Positions 19,995-31,376 of a DNA stretch of 64,000 bases are shown here, piece by piece. The notes beneath the pieces are model-generated. The model made no database searches. It was not told where the DNA came from and saw only the letters and a list, made by a program, of their open reading frames with translations. Made by a program: the position numbers and the translations under genes. This DNA is from Symbiodinium natans (lineage: Eukaryota > Sar > Dinophyceae > Suessiales > Symbiodiniaceae): contig CAJNDS010002123.1 in the NCBI GenBank assembly GCA_905221605.1, forward strand, positions 85,001 to 149,000, in the 5' to 3' direction. The first letter of the stretch is position 1. The number at the start of each line of letters is the position of its first letter.

Positions 19995-21072
19995 AGGGTT
20001 TAGGGTTTAGGGTTTAGGGTTAAGGGTTTAGGGTTGAGGGCTTAGGGTTTTGGGTTTGGGGTTGAGAGTGTCGGGTTTTGGGGCGAGGTTTCTTGTAGAG
20101 TCAATGAAGTTGAAAAGGACTTACTATGGTCCACGAGCTCAGACCCTCGTAACTAAGGGGCCCAACACCGTAGACCAAAACACTAAAAAAATGCCTAAGA
20201 CCCCAAAACCCTGAAACCCTGAAAACCCCAAAGCCCAAAACCCTAACCACTAAACCCCCCTAAACCCCCTAAACCCCCTAAACCCCCCAAACCCCCTAAA
20301 CCCCCAAACCCCCAAACCCTCAAACCCCCAAACCCTCAAACCCTCAAACCCTCAAACCCTCAAACCCTCAATTCTAAACCCTAAACCCTAAACCCTAGTA
20401 TGGGGTCCCAGAGAGCCCACCTGGTGGTGGCCACCGGGAGCGAGCCCCTCCTCTGCGCTGCAGTGGCGACACCTGGGGTCTGCACTTGGGTCGAAGGTTT
20501 GGGGTTTAGGGTTTGGGGTTTAGGGTTGAGGGTTTGGGGTTTAGGGCTTAGCGCTTTGGGGTTTAGGGCTTGGGGTTTAGGGGTCAGGGGTGGGGGAAGG
20601 GGCTTAAGTTTCAGGGTTTAAGGGTTTCAAGGGTTTAGGGGGAGGGCTTGGGAAGACTGGGCTTCTCAGGCACACCCACACGCATTAATAAGGATACCGA
20701 ATGAATGATGGAAGTACCCCCGAAAGGGTTTAGGGTTTAGGGTTTAGGGTTTAGGGTTTAGGGTTTAGGGTTTAGGGTTTAGGGTTTAGGGTTTAGGGTT
20801 TAGGTTTACGGTTTAGGGTTTAGGGTTGAACTTGAGATTTGTGAACTGTTTTTTTTTTTTCAATAACCCCTCCCTGACTGCAGCAGCATGACAACTCTCT
20901 GTTATTATTCGTCATGCGTTATTTGCCTATGCATGTGTATGTATATATATATATATACATGTGCATATTGCATATATATATATATATATATCAACATGTA
21001 TATGTATGCGTGTTCATGTAGAATTGTTCATTCATTATTGTTGCCTTCTTTTTGTTGAAGATGGAGAGGGGC

Positions 21073-21199
21073 ATTCCAGCTATTAGTTTGGACTTGTTCG
21101 GTCAAGCCCGAAACTCTCAAAGCGTGGGAAACAGGCGAAGCGGCCGCCAGCGGTCCGTACAACGCTGAAACGCCCGTCAACGCTGAGAAGGAACAGCTT
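21073..21199 (+). CDS. Exon-like frame
   Basis: The frame reads GAFQLLVWTCSVKPETLKAW then ETGEAAASGPYNAETPVNAE and KEQL, ending at a TTTAGGG array. No family is recognised. Confidence 0.45.
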
Positions 21200-21552
21200 A
21201 GGGTTTGGGGTTTAGGGTTTAGGGCTTAGGGTTTAGGGTTTAGGGTTTAGGGTTTAGGGTTTAGGGTTTAGGGTTTTGGGTTTAGGAGGTTTGGGTGAAA
21301 CCCGTAAACCCTCGACTTATGGTATTACATGGGCCCATGCATATGGGCCCTTGGTGTGACCTTTGCATACCCTATCCAAGCCATGGGCCCATGCTTCAGA
21401 ACCTGGGGACCATAAGGGACCATGTAATTACCCTTAGACCCAGAGCCTGAACCGGGAAAGGGCTTAGGGTTTAGGGTTTAGGGTTTAGGGCTTAGGGCTT
21501 AGGGTTCAGGGTTTAGGGTTTAGGGTTTAGGGTTTAGGGCTTAGGAGTTCAG

Positions 21553-21612
21553 GGCCCTGGCTCTGCAAGAAACAGCGGGCCTTTCCGAGAAGCGCTCGCA
21601 GAAAGGCTTGTG
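21553..21612 (+). CDS. 60-nt internal exon with both splice sites
   Basis: GTTCAG|GG precedes ALALQETAGLSEKRSQKGL, and TG|GTAAGC follows. The upstream intron would end in a TTTAGGG/GTTCAGGG tract. Short, but both sites are clear. Confidence 0.45.
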
Positions 21613-22289
21613 GTAAGCACCTTTTGTGGATGGCTAAGCGGGCATAGGCTTTAGGGCAGAGCGGCTGGAGGTGCATTGCTCTTATTACATTCTTATCCAT
21701 ACTTTGCTTGGTAAGAAAGTAACATCAGGGCGTTCTACCCTAAACCCTAAACACTAAACCCTGAACCCTAAACCCTAAACACTAAACCCTAAACTCTAAA
21801 CCCTAAACCCTAAACCCTACCCCCCCCCCCCCCCCCCGCTGCATTTATAACGACCCATACGTGCCTCGAAGTTTGGCTTCTTTAGTTTGGGATAGCTCCT
21901 TGGATTCGAGGTACTTCCATGGTCGTTTTGGGTCCTGAGTCCTGAAAAGGGTACTCGTGCACCCCTTAAGAGTGTAAAGGGGTGTCCGCTTAAAACCCCT
22001 TAAGAGAACCCTTTGAAGGAGGTTAAGGACCGTATTCGGGGGCCCATAACTACCCTCAGACGGATAAGGCTGCTCAGAAATGCCGTGGCCATGATTTGGG
22101 GTGTGCCTGAAACCCCAGAACACATCTGATACCGCTTCTGCGCGTTAATCGCTGGGTTTCGCCGCAATGGCTGTTGTTTTGGTACAGGGTTGCTTTAGGT
22201 AAGGCTTAGGGGCATGGGGGCTGACTCTAAACGGGCCTAAACCCAAAACCCTCAACCCAAAAACCCTAAACTCCAGACCCCAACCCCCC

Positions 22290-22374
22290 CTAAGAATCGC
22301 CGCGGGATGCCGAGGTGCTAGCCACGGCGACGTGATCATAGGGCCCCGAAACTCCACAAAGCTTGCATTGGCCT
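22290..22374 (-). CDS. Exon-like frame
   Basis: CAG|GCC precedes ANASFVEFRGPMITSPWLAP then RHPAAILRG. Telomere-like repeat follows on the 3' side. Confidence 0.35.
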
Positions 22375-22742
22375 GGGGCTGGACCCTGATCCTTTCAGCT
22401 TGTTTAGGGGCTGAGGGTGTAAGGTTTAGGGTTTAGGGTTCAGGGTTTAGGGATGTTAAGAGGCTGCCAGACTGATGGAGTGGGGTATGGGATTGGGGGG
22501 GTGCAAAGGCCTTGGTTCAAGGATTACGTCTGATGTTGCCTGTCGGAGTCTGTCCACTTCTGCGTGTCCACCTGTGCAGAACCTAAACCCCAAACCCTAA
22601 ACCTGCATGCAGCTTGCGTTTGAGGGTTTAGGGCTTAATGAACCGCTTCAGCTGTCACAAGGCTCAGGAGTTGGGGGTTTGTGGTTGGGAACCCTGGACC
22701 CTCAACCCTAAGCCAAGGGGATTTATGAGGCTTGGGGTCGTG

Positions 22743-22859
22743 GTCCGTAGCCCAGTATATTACCACATCATCATAAGGGTACCCTTTTTGGGGTTTGTTA
22801 CCTTATAAGGGAACCTAGAACCAAAAACTGGGCAGAAGGGTGCTACTGGGCTACCAAGG
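22743..22859. mobile_element. Introner family B copy
   Basis: GTAGCCCAGTA...AAGGGTACCCTTTTTGGG and the matching TACTGGGCTACCAAG end. A truncated relative is at 26617-26700. Confidence 0.75.
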
Positions 22860-23189
22860 AATTGTCTAGACCCTAAACCCTAAACCCTAAACCCTAAACC
22901 CTAGAGGTTTTATAGGGGTTCAGGGCTTGCTCGGCCAAGACTCCGATAAATCGCGGGCATGAGCTTCTATGAAGGCCATGCTCCTGGGTGATACCTGAGC
23001 GCGGAGGCTTCGCTGCCCGAACAAAAAAGACAGCAACAAGCATTAGACCCTGACATCAGCCTAAACCCTAAGCCCTAAGCCCTAAGCCCTAAACCCTAAA
23101 CCCCAAACCCTGAACCCTGAACCCTGAACCCTGAACCCTAAACCCCAAACCCCAAACCCCAAACCTCAAACCCCAAACCCTAAACCCAA

Positions 23190-23486
23190 CCCTGGCATCC
23201 TGGTCGCCACAAGGCCCGAAACACCCTGAGCCCAGCAATCCTCTAAGCCATCCGCAGCTGGGGTTGCAGCCGAAGATCCGAGCTTAGGTTAGGGTTTAGG
23301 GTTTAGGTTTAGGGTTTAGGGTTTAGGGGAAGTTGACTAATCTGAGGCCCGAACCCCCCCCGAACCTCTGAACCCTGACCTTTTGCAGGTGCCGCGGCAG
23401 TCGAAGTTCCCAACGCAGCCGCAGAATTTGCAGCTGCCAAGGAATCTCCTTGGCAGCTCTGCTTCACAGGGGGCTCCCAAACCTAA
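23190..23486. CDS. Two islands readable on both strands
   Basis: On the plus strand TTTTGCAG|G at 23388 precedes AAAVEVPNAAAEFAAAKESP then WQLCF. On the minus strand the same bases give a Cys-rich frame (LGSCKFCGCVGNFDCRGTCK), and the neighbouring island 23290-23200 also gives one (ARIFGCNPSCGWLRGLLGSG). Strand is unresolved. Confidence 0.3.
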
Positions 23487-23820
23487 CCCTAAACCCTAAA
23501 CCCTAAACCCTGAACCCTAAACCCTAAACCCTAAACCCTAAACCCAAAAACCCTCAACCCTAAAAATCCTATCCTCTAACCCTAAAAGCCCCCAGAGCCC
23601 TAAAAACAATGAAAACCCCTCATGGGTTTGTCTGGACCAGCCTGGAGCCTCTGCACTCCCAGGCACCGAAGTCGCCTACACACCTCAGAAGGACCTGCCC
23701 CCTACCTGAACTCCCCCCTCTCTCCCACTGACTCAATGAAACAAGCACAGAACCATATAAGTAGAAGTACAAACAAGAGTCTAAATACACAAATACAAAG
23801 TCAATGAAAAAGTACATATT

Positions 23821-23964
23821 GATATATATATATATATATAATATAATATAATATAATATAATATAATATAATATAATATAATATAATATAATATAATATA
23901 ATATAATATAATATAATATAATATAATATAATATAATATAATATAATATAATATAATATAATAT
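23821..23964. repeat. (ATATA)n microsatellite
   Basis: Some 25 units of a pentamer after a short (TA)n start. Frames through it are artefacts. Confidence 0.95.
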
Positions 23965-24049
23965 GCGCTCGCATACAGAAGCCCCTAAACCCTAACACCC
24001 CAATGCCCCTCTAAGGTAGACACCCTTGACGTCAGATCCCGAAGGCCCC

Positions 24050-24260
24050 CTCTTTCTCGCCGTGACTCGGGCAGTAGGGTGCATGGTGCGACCCCAACTT
24101 CTCGCAAAGCCCGCGTCGGCCCGTGAACGAGCACAGGCTGCACGTGAACGGCATAGCGTTGAGGGCGGGCGCTCTATATAGACTCGCTCTTGGGTCTCTC
24201 AGCCCTCTGAAAGAAGCAATCTTCCTTAAGATGACCCTCTTTGTCCTAAGCCCTAAAGCC
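24050..24260. CDS. Island readable on both strands
   Basis: Plus: VRPQLLAKPASARERAQAAR then ERHSVEGGRS. Minus: APALNAMPFTCSLCSFTGRR then GLCEKLGSHHAPYCPSH. The minus frame has paired Cys and His, but the spacing does not fit a standard C2H2 finger. Confidence 0.3.
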
Positions 24261-24600
24261 ATATAAACCCTATAAACCCGATAAACCCATAAGCCTAAAA
24301 AACCAAAAGAGGAACCCTACAAACCCTGCAAACAACAAAAGGAAACATCCTATACACCTTACAAACCCAAAATGAACCGTACCAAACCTATGAAACCAAC
24401 GAATCCTATAAACCCTATATACCAAAAACCAAACCCGATATACCCTATCTCCCCTAAACCCTAAACCCTAAACCCCACAAACCCCACAAACCCTACCCAC
24501 CCACCCCCTTCCCCCAAGGGGCTTGAGCCCAGCATGTCCAGACCATCCTTCCAAGGTCCCTCAAGCCTGCAGGCCCAAGTCTGTAAGGGGCATAAGGAGA

Positions 24601-24678
24601 GTTTAGGGTTTAGGGTTTAGGGTTTAGGGTTTAGGGTTTAGGGTTTAGGGTTTAGGGTTTAGGGTTTAGGGTTTAGGG
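24601..24678. repeat. (TTTAGGG)n array
   Basis: Eleven perfect units followed by a sequence (CCTTAATCTTATTCCCCTA...) that also occurs, diverged, at 189-310, suggesting a dispersed element. Confidence 0.9.
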
Positions 24679-24937
24679 ACCCTTAATCTTATTCCCCTAT
24701 GGCAACCCACATATATATCCCCTACAGATACACCTTAGAAAGTCCCAATGCACCTAAATAACCCCCAAATAACCCCTGAGGTCCTTAATGAGGGTCCCTC
24801 CTTTAGTCCCTTGATTTAAGTCCTAAAGCCTAACCCTGCCCTATCCCAATACCGTGTGCTGCTGCTCACATCCTTCCCATGGCGAATCTGAGCCAGAATT
24901 TCAATTCTACTTCCTGAGTTCCAGGGAGTTACTACGA

Positions 24938-25028
24938 GGACCTGGGACCCTCTTTACCTACAGTTTTCTGTTGCACCTAGTTTTAATTAAGCATAGTTAC
25001 TACTAAACTGTAGGTAAATACAGTCCCA
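24938..25028. mobile_element. Hairpin element, single copy
   Basis: CCTGGGACC...TTTACCTACAGTTT and AAACTGTAGGTAAA...GTCCCAGG pair over about 25 bases with a TTAATTAA-containing loop. Confidence 0.55.
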
Positions 25029-25108
25029 GGGAGCGCCGGCTCCCCAGTCCTTGTGAAACTTGAAACCTATACCCTATAAACCTTGCACACCCCAATGAGG
25101 GGTTCAGG

Positions 25109-25183
25109 GGCGAGGCTCCCGAGGCCGTCAAAGAACAAGCTGAGCACCTTTTCTTGTCGAGCTGCGGCGTGATTGCGGTGTAG
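25109..25183 (+). CDS. C-terminal exon candidate
   Basis: The frame reads GEAPEAVKEQAEHLFLSSCG then VIAV and TAG. The opposite strand is also open. Confidence 0.3.
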   Translation, partial: GEAPEAVKEQAEHLFLSSCGVIAV

Positions 25184-25625
25184 GGGGCGTCGCTGCCCTC
25201 TCTTTGACCACTCTAAAGCCGACGGGCCACTCAGACCCCTGGCGTCAGGTTCTGCCCTTGCCCTGAACGCTAGAAGTCCCTAAACCCTAAACCCTAAACC
25301 CTAAACCCTAAACCCCCCCTAAACCCTAAGGGTCCTGTATATCCTCGACTCCTCAGGGCCCCTCAAACTGGGACCCACGCTTAAACCCTAAATCCTAAGC
25401 TCTCCATACCCTACAATAACAAGCTCTCAACCCTAAACCTCCAAACCCCCTAACCTCCAAACCCTAAACCTTGCACCCGAAGCGCACAGGAAACCCTTAA
25501 AGCCTAACTCCACTCCGTAAACCCCAAACCCTAAACCCTAAACCCTAAACCCTAAACCCTAAACCCTAAACCCTAAACCCTAAACCCTAAACCTCACTCA
25601 CTTGCCTGGCTCGTGCCGCTAGTTT

Positions 25626-25680
25626 TTGTACACCTCGTCGCATTTCGCCACGCAGTCCTCCGAGGCTCGGGGAGTCCAAA
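25626..25680 (-). CDS. C-terminal exon candidate
   Basis: The frame reads PRASEDCVAKCDEVYKN and TAG, next to a CCCTAAA array. A second minus frame is open too. Confidence 0.3.
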
Positions 25681-26429
25681 GACCCAGAGGCCAAAAGGCC
25701 AGGCAGTTTAGGGTTAGGTTTGGGCCTTTGGGGTTTAGGGTAAGGGTTTAGGATTTAGGGTTTAGGGTTTAGGGTTTAGAGGTGTTGGGTTTGGGGATTG
25801 GGGTTTAGGTTTTAGGTGTTGGGTTTTAGGGTTTAGGGTTTTAGGGTTTAGGGTTTAGGGTTTGAGGTTTTTGGTGGTTCCGATACAGGGGCCCAGGTAG
25901 ATACTAAAGAGGCGCGTGGACCCTTAGGTCATGGGCTCCTACCTTGGACCCCCGAGTCTGTACCCTTGGCTTCGGGGACCCTTTTCAAGGTCCTCTATGG
26001 CGGGAATATAGTAGGGGCCATATCAGGAGAATGTTAAGGGAACCTCTTAGGGGTACATCCTTCGGAGTCGCAGTCTTACTCCCTTGATCAGGGGCAGCGC
26101 TTGAAGTTTGGAGCTCTATGCGCCCTGAACCCTACATGCGAAACGCCGAATCCCAGCGAGTTAAGCTCAGCCCTAAATCCTGAACCCTAAACCGGAGCCC
26201 TTCCCCAATTGCCCTAAACCTACAAGCCTCAAATAGCAAGCCTTCAGCCTACAGGGTTTAATCAGGGCTGGGCGTGTTGGGCATAGGCCTCGCAGGCTAG
26301 GGTTCAGGTATCGTCGTCCAACCCTCTTACCCTATAAACCTTAAATCTCCCTAAAAAAATAAACCCTAAACCCTCAACCCTAAGCCCTAAACCCTAAACC
26401 CGAAAGGGCCCGCCCAAACCCCCGAAGGA

Positions 26430-26522
26430 GCCCTTAAGGGGACCCCGCTCCCTCCTGTGGCCGCGTGATGTCTTTAAACGCATCGCCCATGCCTCGAAAC
26501 TTGGGCAGAGTCTGGGGCCTCT
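26430..26522 (-). CDS. Exon-like frame
   Basis: The frame reads RPQTLPKFRGMGDAFKDITR then PQEGAGSP. Telomere-like TTTGGGG repeat lies on its 5' side. Confidence 0.3.
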
Positions 26523-27149
26523 TTGTTGGGGTTTGGGGTTTGGGGTTTGGGGTTTAGGGTCTATGGGGTTTCGCGGGTTCGGGGTCTGGGGTTTAGAGAG
26601 TCTATAGGGTTTAGGGTACCCCTTTTCGGGTTGGGTACTTTATAAGGGAACCTTCGAACAACAAATGCCAAAAGGGTACCACTGGCAAAGCATTAGAGGG
26701 GTCAGGGGGGTTCCTGAACATGATCCTCTCTAAACCAAAAAAAGCAAATATCAAATGCACCAAAAACCTACCGAGTTACTGTACATAAACCCTAAACCCT
26801 AAACCCTAAACCCAAAAACCCAAAAACCAAAAAACCCTAAACCCTAAACCCTAAACCCTAAACCCTAAACCCTAAACCCTAAACCCTAAGCCCTAACCTA
26901 CCCATGAACCTCCAAGTCTCGGGCCAGCCTCGGTTCTATCCTTTGCTTCCTGGCCTGTCCTAGGAAGCTGGGAACCTTATCGTAGCACCCCAAGCCTAAA
27001 CCCTAAACCGGAAACCCTAAACCCTAAACCCTAAACCCTAAACCCTAAACCCTAAACCCTAAACCCTAAACCCTAAACCCAAAACCCTAAACCCTAAACC
27101 CTAAACCCAAAGATGGTGCAAATCCCCCCGCCCTCCCCCCCCGAAGCAG

Positions 27150-27788
27150 CCGCCCAGCGGCGCTTCATACCGAAGCGCTGGCATTGGACCTGCGCGCAGC
27201 TGAATCTCTGAGCTGTTGCAGCTACCAAGTTTGGGGTTGAGGGTTTAGGGTTTAGGGTTTAGGGTTTAAAGTTTGAGGATTGAGGGTTTAGGGTGGACCC
27301 TACGTCCCCCCCCAATATGGCCCTTTCTGGGATGAGAAGGAGACCCTGATTCCCGAAGCGCTGAGGGTACACCCTAAACCCTAAACCCTAAACCCTAAAC
27401 CCTAAACCCCAAAACCCTAAACCCTAAACCCTAAACCCTGCTGGGTAGGGTTGCGGAGCTTACCTCCCTTGGTCCATCGGTCCATCCCCTTTTCCGTGCC
27501 CTTGAGTTCCTGAATAGAGGGCCCCATGAATGGCAGTTCCAAAGTAAGCAAGTTACCTAAACCCTAAACCCTAAACCCTAAACCCTAAACCCTAAACCCT
27601 AAACCCTAAACCCTAAACCCTAAACCCTAAACCCTAAACCCTAAACCCTAAACCCTAAACCCTAAACCCTAGACCCTAGACCCTAGACCCTAGACCCCAA
27701 AAACAAAACGCAACAAGCAAGTAGCTAGGGGCACTTAGTACACAGAATAGGTATTTCAGCCCTCCGCCACCTTGCACTGCTGCAGTGA
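27150..27788 (+). CDS. Unknown protein; exons separated by telomeric-repeat introns
   Basis: Exons 27150-27228, 27292-27362, 27449-27543 and possibly 27760-27788 join in one frame. Exon 1 reads as an Ala/Leu-rich helix (ALHTEALALDLRAAESL), exon 2 gives GGPYVPPQYGPFWDEKETL, exon 3 gives VAELTSLGPSVHPLFRALEF. Intron 1 (63 nt) is GTTTGGGG...TTTAG|G and is nearly all TTTAGGG-like. Intron 2 (86 nt, GA start, TAG|G end) is mostly CCCTAAA units. Intron 3 starts GTAAGC, spans the array at 27555-27705 and could end at TTTCAG|CC, adding a short tail and a TGA. I do not recognise the family. The opposite strand over exon 3 also reads through and carries its own GTAAGC, but the three phase-consistent joins favour this strand. 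Confidence 0.6.
27555..27705. repeat. CCCTAAA array with CCCTAGA end
   Basis: About seventeen perfect units and then four CCCTAGA units. It starts shortly after the GTAAGC donor of the gene at 27150-27788 and would fill its third intron. Confidence 0.95.
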
Positions 27789-27898
27789 CATCTTGACCAC
27801 ACCTTCTTTGCTGGCAGTCTTGCTGCCTTCGCCTGTCAGGGCTTAGGGTTTAGGGTTTAGGGCTTAGGGCTTAGGGCTTGGGGCTTAGGGTTTAGGGG

Positions 27899-27994
27899 GG
27901 GATGTTCCCGCTTAAAGTAACAGTCCTTAATAGGGATTATAGTACCCCGACTAAAATCCCTATGAAGTACTGTTAGTATAAGAGGGAACATCCC
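27899..27994. mobile_element. Family L hairpin element
   Basis: GGGATGTTCCCGC and GGGAACATCCC ends; inner CAGTCCTTAATAGGGATTAT. A second copy lies at about 15072-15172. Confidence 0.65.
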
Positions 27995-28449
27995 AGCTTA
28001 TATACTATAAGAGGGGCCCGTGGGGGAGGCCCAAATTCAAAACGACCCATCGTCACTGGAACCTGCAACCCTAAACGTGAACTGACCCGACAAACCAAAA
28101 TGGCAGCACCAGGCTTGTCTAAACCCTAAACCCTAAACCCCTAACCCCTGAACTCGAACCCCAAACCCCAAACCCTAAACCCCTGAACCCTGAACCATAA
28201 ACCGCAAAAAGCAAATGTCATTTGAGCTTCGGTTGGAGGTTGGAGATCTGAGAAACCCTAAACCCTAACCCTAGACCCTAAACCCTAAACCCTAAACCCT
28301 AAGCCCTAAACCCTAAACCCTAAACCCTAAACCCTAAACCCTAAACCGCTTTCTTGGGAGGCGCTGCACGAAGAGGCACATACAGGCCCAGAGGGTCGAA
28401 AGGCACATTCTTCGGGTTTTGGGCTTAGGGCTTTGGGTTTAAGGTTTAG

Positions 28450-28640
28450 GTTTAGGGGTAGGTACATGGCCCCTTAATATGTGCCCTTAAACAGGTACTC
28501 CTTATTCGGGTTTAGGGTTTCGGGTTAGAGTTTCCGGTTTTGGGGTAGGTACGTGGTCCCTTGGTATGGGCCCTGAAAAGGGTACCCCTTATATACCCTG
28601 TCCAAATTAAGGGCCCGTGAAACTACCCTTAGACACATCA
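28450..28640. mobile_element. Family K element, partly duplicated around telomeric units
   Basis: GGGGTAGGTACATGGCCCC... and GGGGTAGGTACGTGGTCCC... are two versions of the same left part, separated by TTTAGGG-like units; the right part ends GGGCCCGTGAAACTACCC. Relatives lie at 6240-6372, 21310-21440 and 30892-31045. Confidence 0.6.
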
Positions 28641-29058
28641 TGAGCCCAAAGCTTTGAGATCCTAGAGTCGTTTGGTTGGGTTCTTGTTTTGGGGTTCAGG
28701 GTTTAGGGTTTAGGGGTGAGGGTTCCAGATTTAAGTTTGGGGCTTAGTGCTCAAGGTTCAAAAGCCTTGGAAAGCATGGGTCGTCGGGCCCAACTGCCCT
28801 CAAGTAAGAGCCGTATATTGAAGCCTGGGAGGGAATAGCCTACAGACCTAAAAGCCACCATACTCATGTAGGGTTTAGGGTTTCGGGTTTAGGGTTTAGT
28901 GTTTAGGGTTTAGGGTCTAGTGTTTAGGGTTTAGGACCGAAGTTTAAAGCAGGAGATCACATCCCTCTGGGATTCTTCAACGACATAAAAATTAACCTGA
29001 GGGCTCCGAATATGCGAGAAGGGGTTTAGGGCTTATAGCGTATAGGGTATAGGGTATA
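28640..29058. other. Low-information stretch
   Basis: Scattered TTTAGGG-like words and unique sequence; no convincing exon. Confidence 0.5.
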
Positions 29059-29163
29059 GGGTTTAGGGTTTAGGGGTTTAGGGGTTTAGGGGTTTAGGGG
29101 TTTAGGGGGTTTAGGGGGTTTAGGGGGTTTAGGGGGTTTAGGGTTTAGGGTTTAGGGTTTAGG
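29058..29163. repeat. Blocks of TTTAGGGG and TTTAGGGGG
   Basis: Four or five units of TTTAGGGG, then four of TTTAGGGGG, then TTTAGGG. Each variant is locally homogeneous, as expected from slippage or unit copying. Confidence 0.9.
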
Positions 29164-30833
29164 ATTGAAGTTTCAGAGAACTGCGGTCGAGGGTCATGAT
29201 GGGTGTGACGGTCATAAGGGCTCTAAGACATGCCCAGGTCCCCGGACGGGTAGTCCCCGAGAGCACACTGAAGACCCTAACGCCCAAACCCAAAAACCTT
29301 AAAGCCCTAACAGCCTAAAACCCTAAACCAGAAAAATCAAAAAAAAACAATACCCGAAAACCCCAAAACCCTAAATCCTAAAACCCTAAACCCCAAAACC
29401 AAAGCCCCGCCACTGGAGCTGCAAAGAGTTGCACTAAATCGGTCACCCAGGGAGCCCACCTGGTCTTAGGGTTTAGGGTTTAGGGTTTAGGGTTTTGGTT
29501 TAGGGTTTAGGGTTGAAGGGTCTTGCGCTCTAACTACCAGTGGTCCCCACAATGCAACACAACATGATTCACCAATCAGAGGCACTGGGCCCTCAACCCG
29601 AAATCTTACACCACCCCTAAACCCGGAACCCTTTAAAGACTTATCACCCAAAACCTTAAACCCTAAACCCTAAACCCTAACCCCTAACCCCAACCCTAAA
29701 CCCTAAACCCTCACTGATACCAGGTCTTTGTGGCCTTGGGTGGCAGAGTCCGACGGCGCATCGGCAGTCTGCCAGACAGTGAGGGGAAGGGTAGACGCCA
29801 AGGCGCTAGGGGTTTGGGGTTTGGGTTTGGGGTACGTAATTGTTCCTTGCTGGTTTAGACCTCATGGAGGTTGGCCCTTTGACAACTGACAACGATTCAT
29901 AGAGAAAGAAGCTCTGAAGTATCAATAAGGGACTATCCAGCGAGGGCTTCAGGGTATACCTAGGGAGTGGCCTATGTACCCGCAACCAGGGAAATGCACC
30001 CAGTGCCGGCACATGCCCCTTTTGTTATGGGTATCCAGGATACGTAAACCCGAACCTCAAACGTACGGGGGTACAGGTCACTCTGGGACTGGGAAAGGCT
30101 TAGAGGTTCACGAATCAGGGTTCGACGGGGTTGCGATCTTCGGGTCCCAACTTGAGGAGCCAAGGGCTTGGGCATTGAGGGTTTTGGGGGTTTGGGTTTT
30201 CAGGCTTAGGGTGTAGGGTTTAGGGTTTGCGGATTAGGGCTATGGGACACTGCGCGGAACTCTATGGCCTTAAGCCATGCTCCTTAAGGACAGTTTGGTT
30301 TAGGGCTTAGGGCTTGTTGTTTAGTGTGCGCCCCCACCCCCCCCCCCTCATCCACGCGACACCTGACACCTAAACTATCTTTAAAAGTCCATGTACCCCT
30401 GAGGCGGGTTGGAGGCTAGGCGTCAAGGTTGAGGGTTTCCGCGCCCAAGCCAGCCCTAAACCCTTCACCCCTACACCCCTACACCACCCCTACACACCCT
30501 AAACCCCTACATTCCTACACCCCTAAACCCCTAAACCCCTAAACCCCTAAACCCCTAAACCCCTAAACCCCCAACCCCGAAAACCTGTCTTCCAGCCCTC
30601 GTCGCCTCCACCGACAGCGAGGACGCAGTGACAAACACCTGCAGTGGTTTGACATGTCGGGCATTCCAAAAAGAAGCCCACACTATAAATCCTAAATCCT
30701 CAACCCTAAACCCTAAAACGAGTCCTGAGCCAAGTGCAACAGTGCTTGGATTCAGGGGATAGACCCCCCAAAAAGTCCCCAGGCCACACGCTGTCAAAGC
30801 GCCACGTCGCTGTCTCCCCGAACCTGCCTGTTC

Positions 30834-31080
30834 CTTAAGGACCAAATGAACCCTGAAAGGGTTAATGGTTCCTAAACCCTAAACTCTAGGGGTAGTTACA
30901 TGGTCCATTTTGTATGGGCCCTTAAAAGGGTACCCCTTATATCGCCCTCTTAGACCCGACACAGATTAATGGCCCGTACATCAGAGCCCTTTAGAGGAGG
31001 TTAGGGACCATATTAAGGGCCATAAATCTAAGGGTGATTCTATATTTGGTCCCAATTTTAGGGTTCTTTTGATCCCCAAG
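30834..31080. mobile_element. Introner family A copy with nested family K element
   Basis: Ends CTTAAGGACCAAATGAACCC and GGGTTCTTTTGATCCCCAAG. A family K sequence (TAGTTACATGGTCC... at about 30892-31045) lies inside. Confidence 0.7.
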
Positions 31081-31110
31081 GTTGTCGACACCCCCCTTCC
31101 CCCCAAAAGA

Positions 31111-31376
31111 GAGTTTAGGGTTTAGGGTTTAGGGTTTAGGGTTTAGGGTTTAGGGTTTAGGGTTTAGGGTTTAGGGTTTAGGATTCGGGGTTCCGGTTTC
31201 GGACTTTCTTCGGCTCTGAGTCTATGGGCTAGAAGGTTAAGGCCTTGCAGAAATGCTGCAGATGACTGCGGGCCTAACGGCCTAACACTTTAGAACCCTA
31301 AACCCTACACCCTACACCCAAACCCTAAACCCTAAACCCTAAACCCTAAACCCTAAACCCTAAACCCTAAACCCTT
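31111..31376. repeat. Facing TTTAGGG (31111-31182) and CCCTAAA (31313-31376) arrays
   Basis: Ten and eight units in opposite orientation around a unique island of about 100 bases without a convincing frame. Confidence 0.9.

Larger units (their letters stand above)
18571..20826. repeat. Scattered telomeric arrays
   Basis: CCCTAAA at 18571-18612 and 19806-19888; TTTAGGG at 19195-19290 and 20727-20826; CCCCCTAAA/CCCTCAAA variants at 20250-20398. Islands between them carry exon-like frames. Confidence 0.9.

Noticed and set aside
23801-23998. Ile/Tyr-rich protein
   Set aside because: Translation of the ATATA microsatellite.
24050-24260. C2H2 zinc finger on the minus strand
   Set aside because: Cys and His are present but the spacing does not fit, and the plus strand reads equally well.
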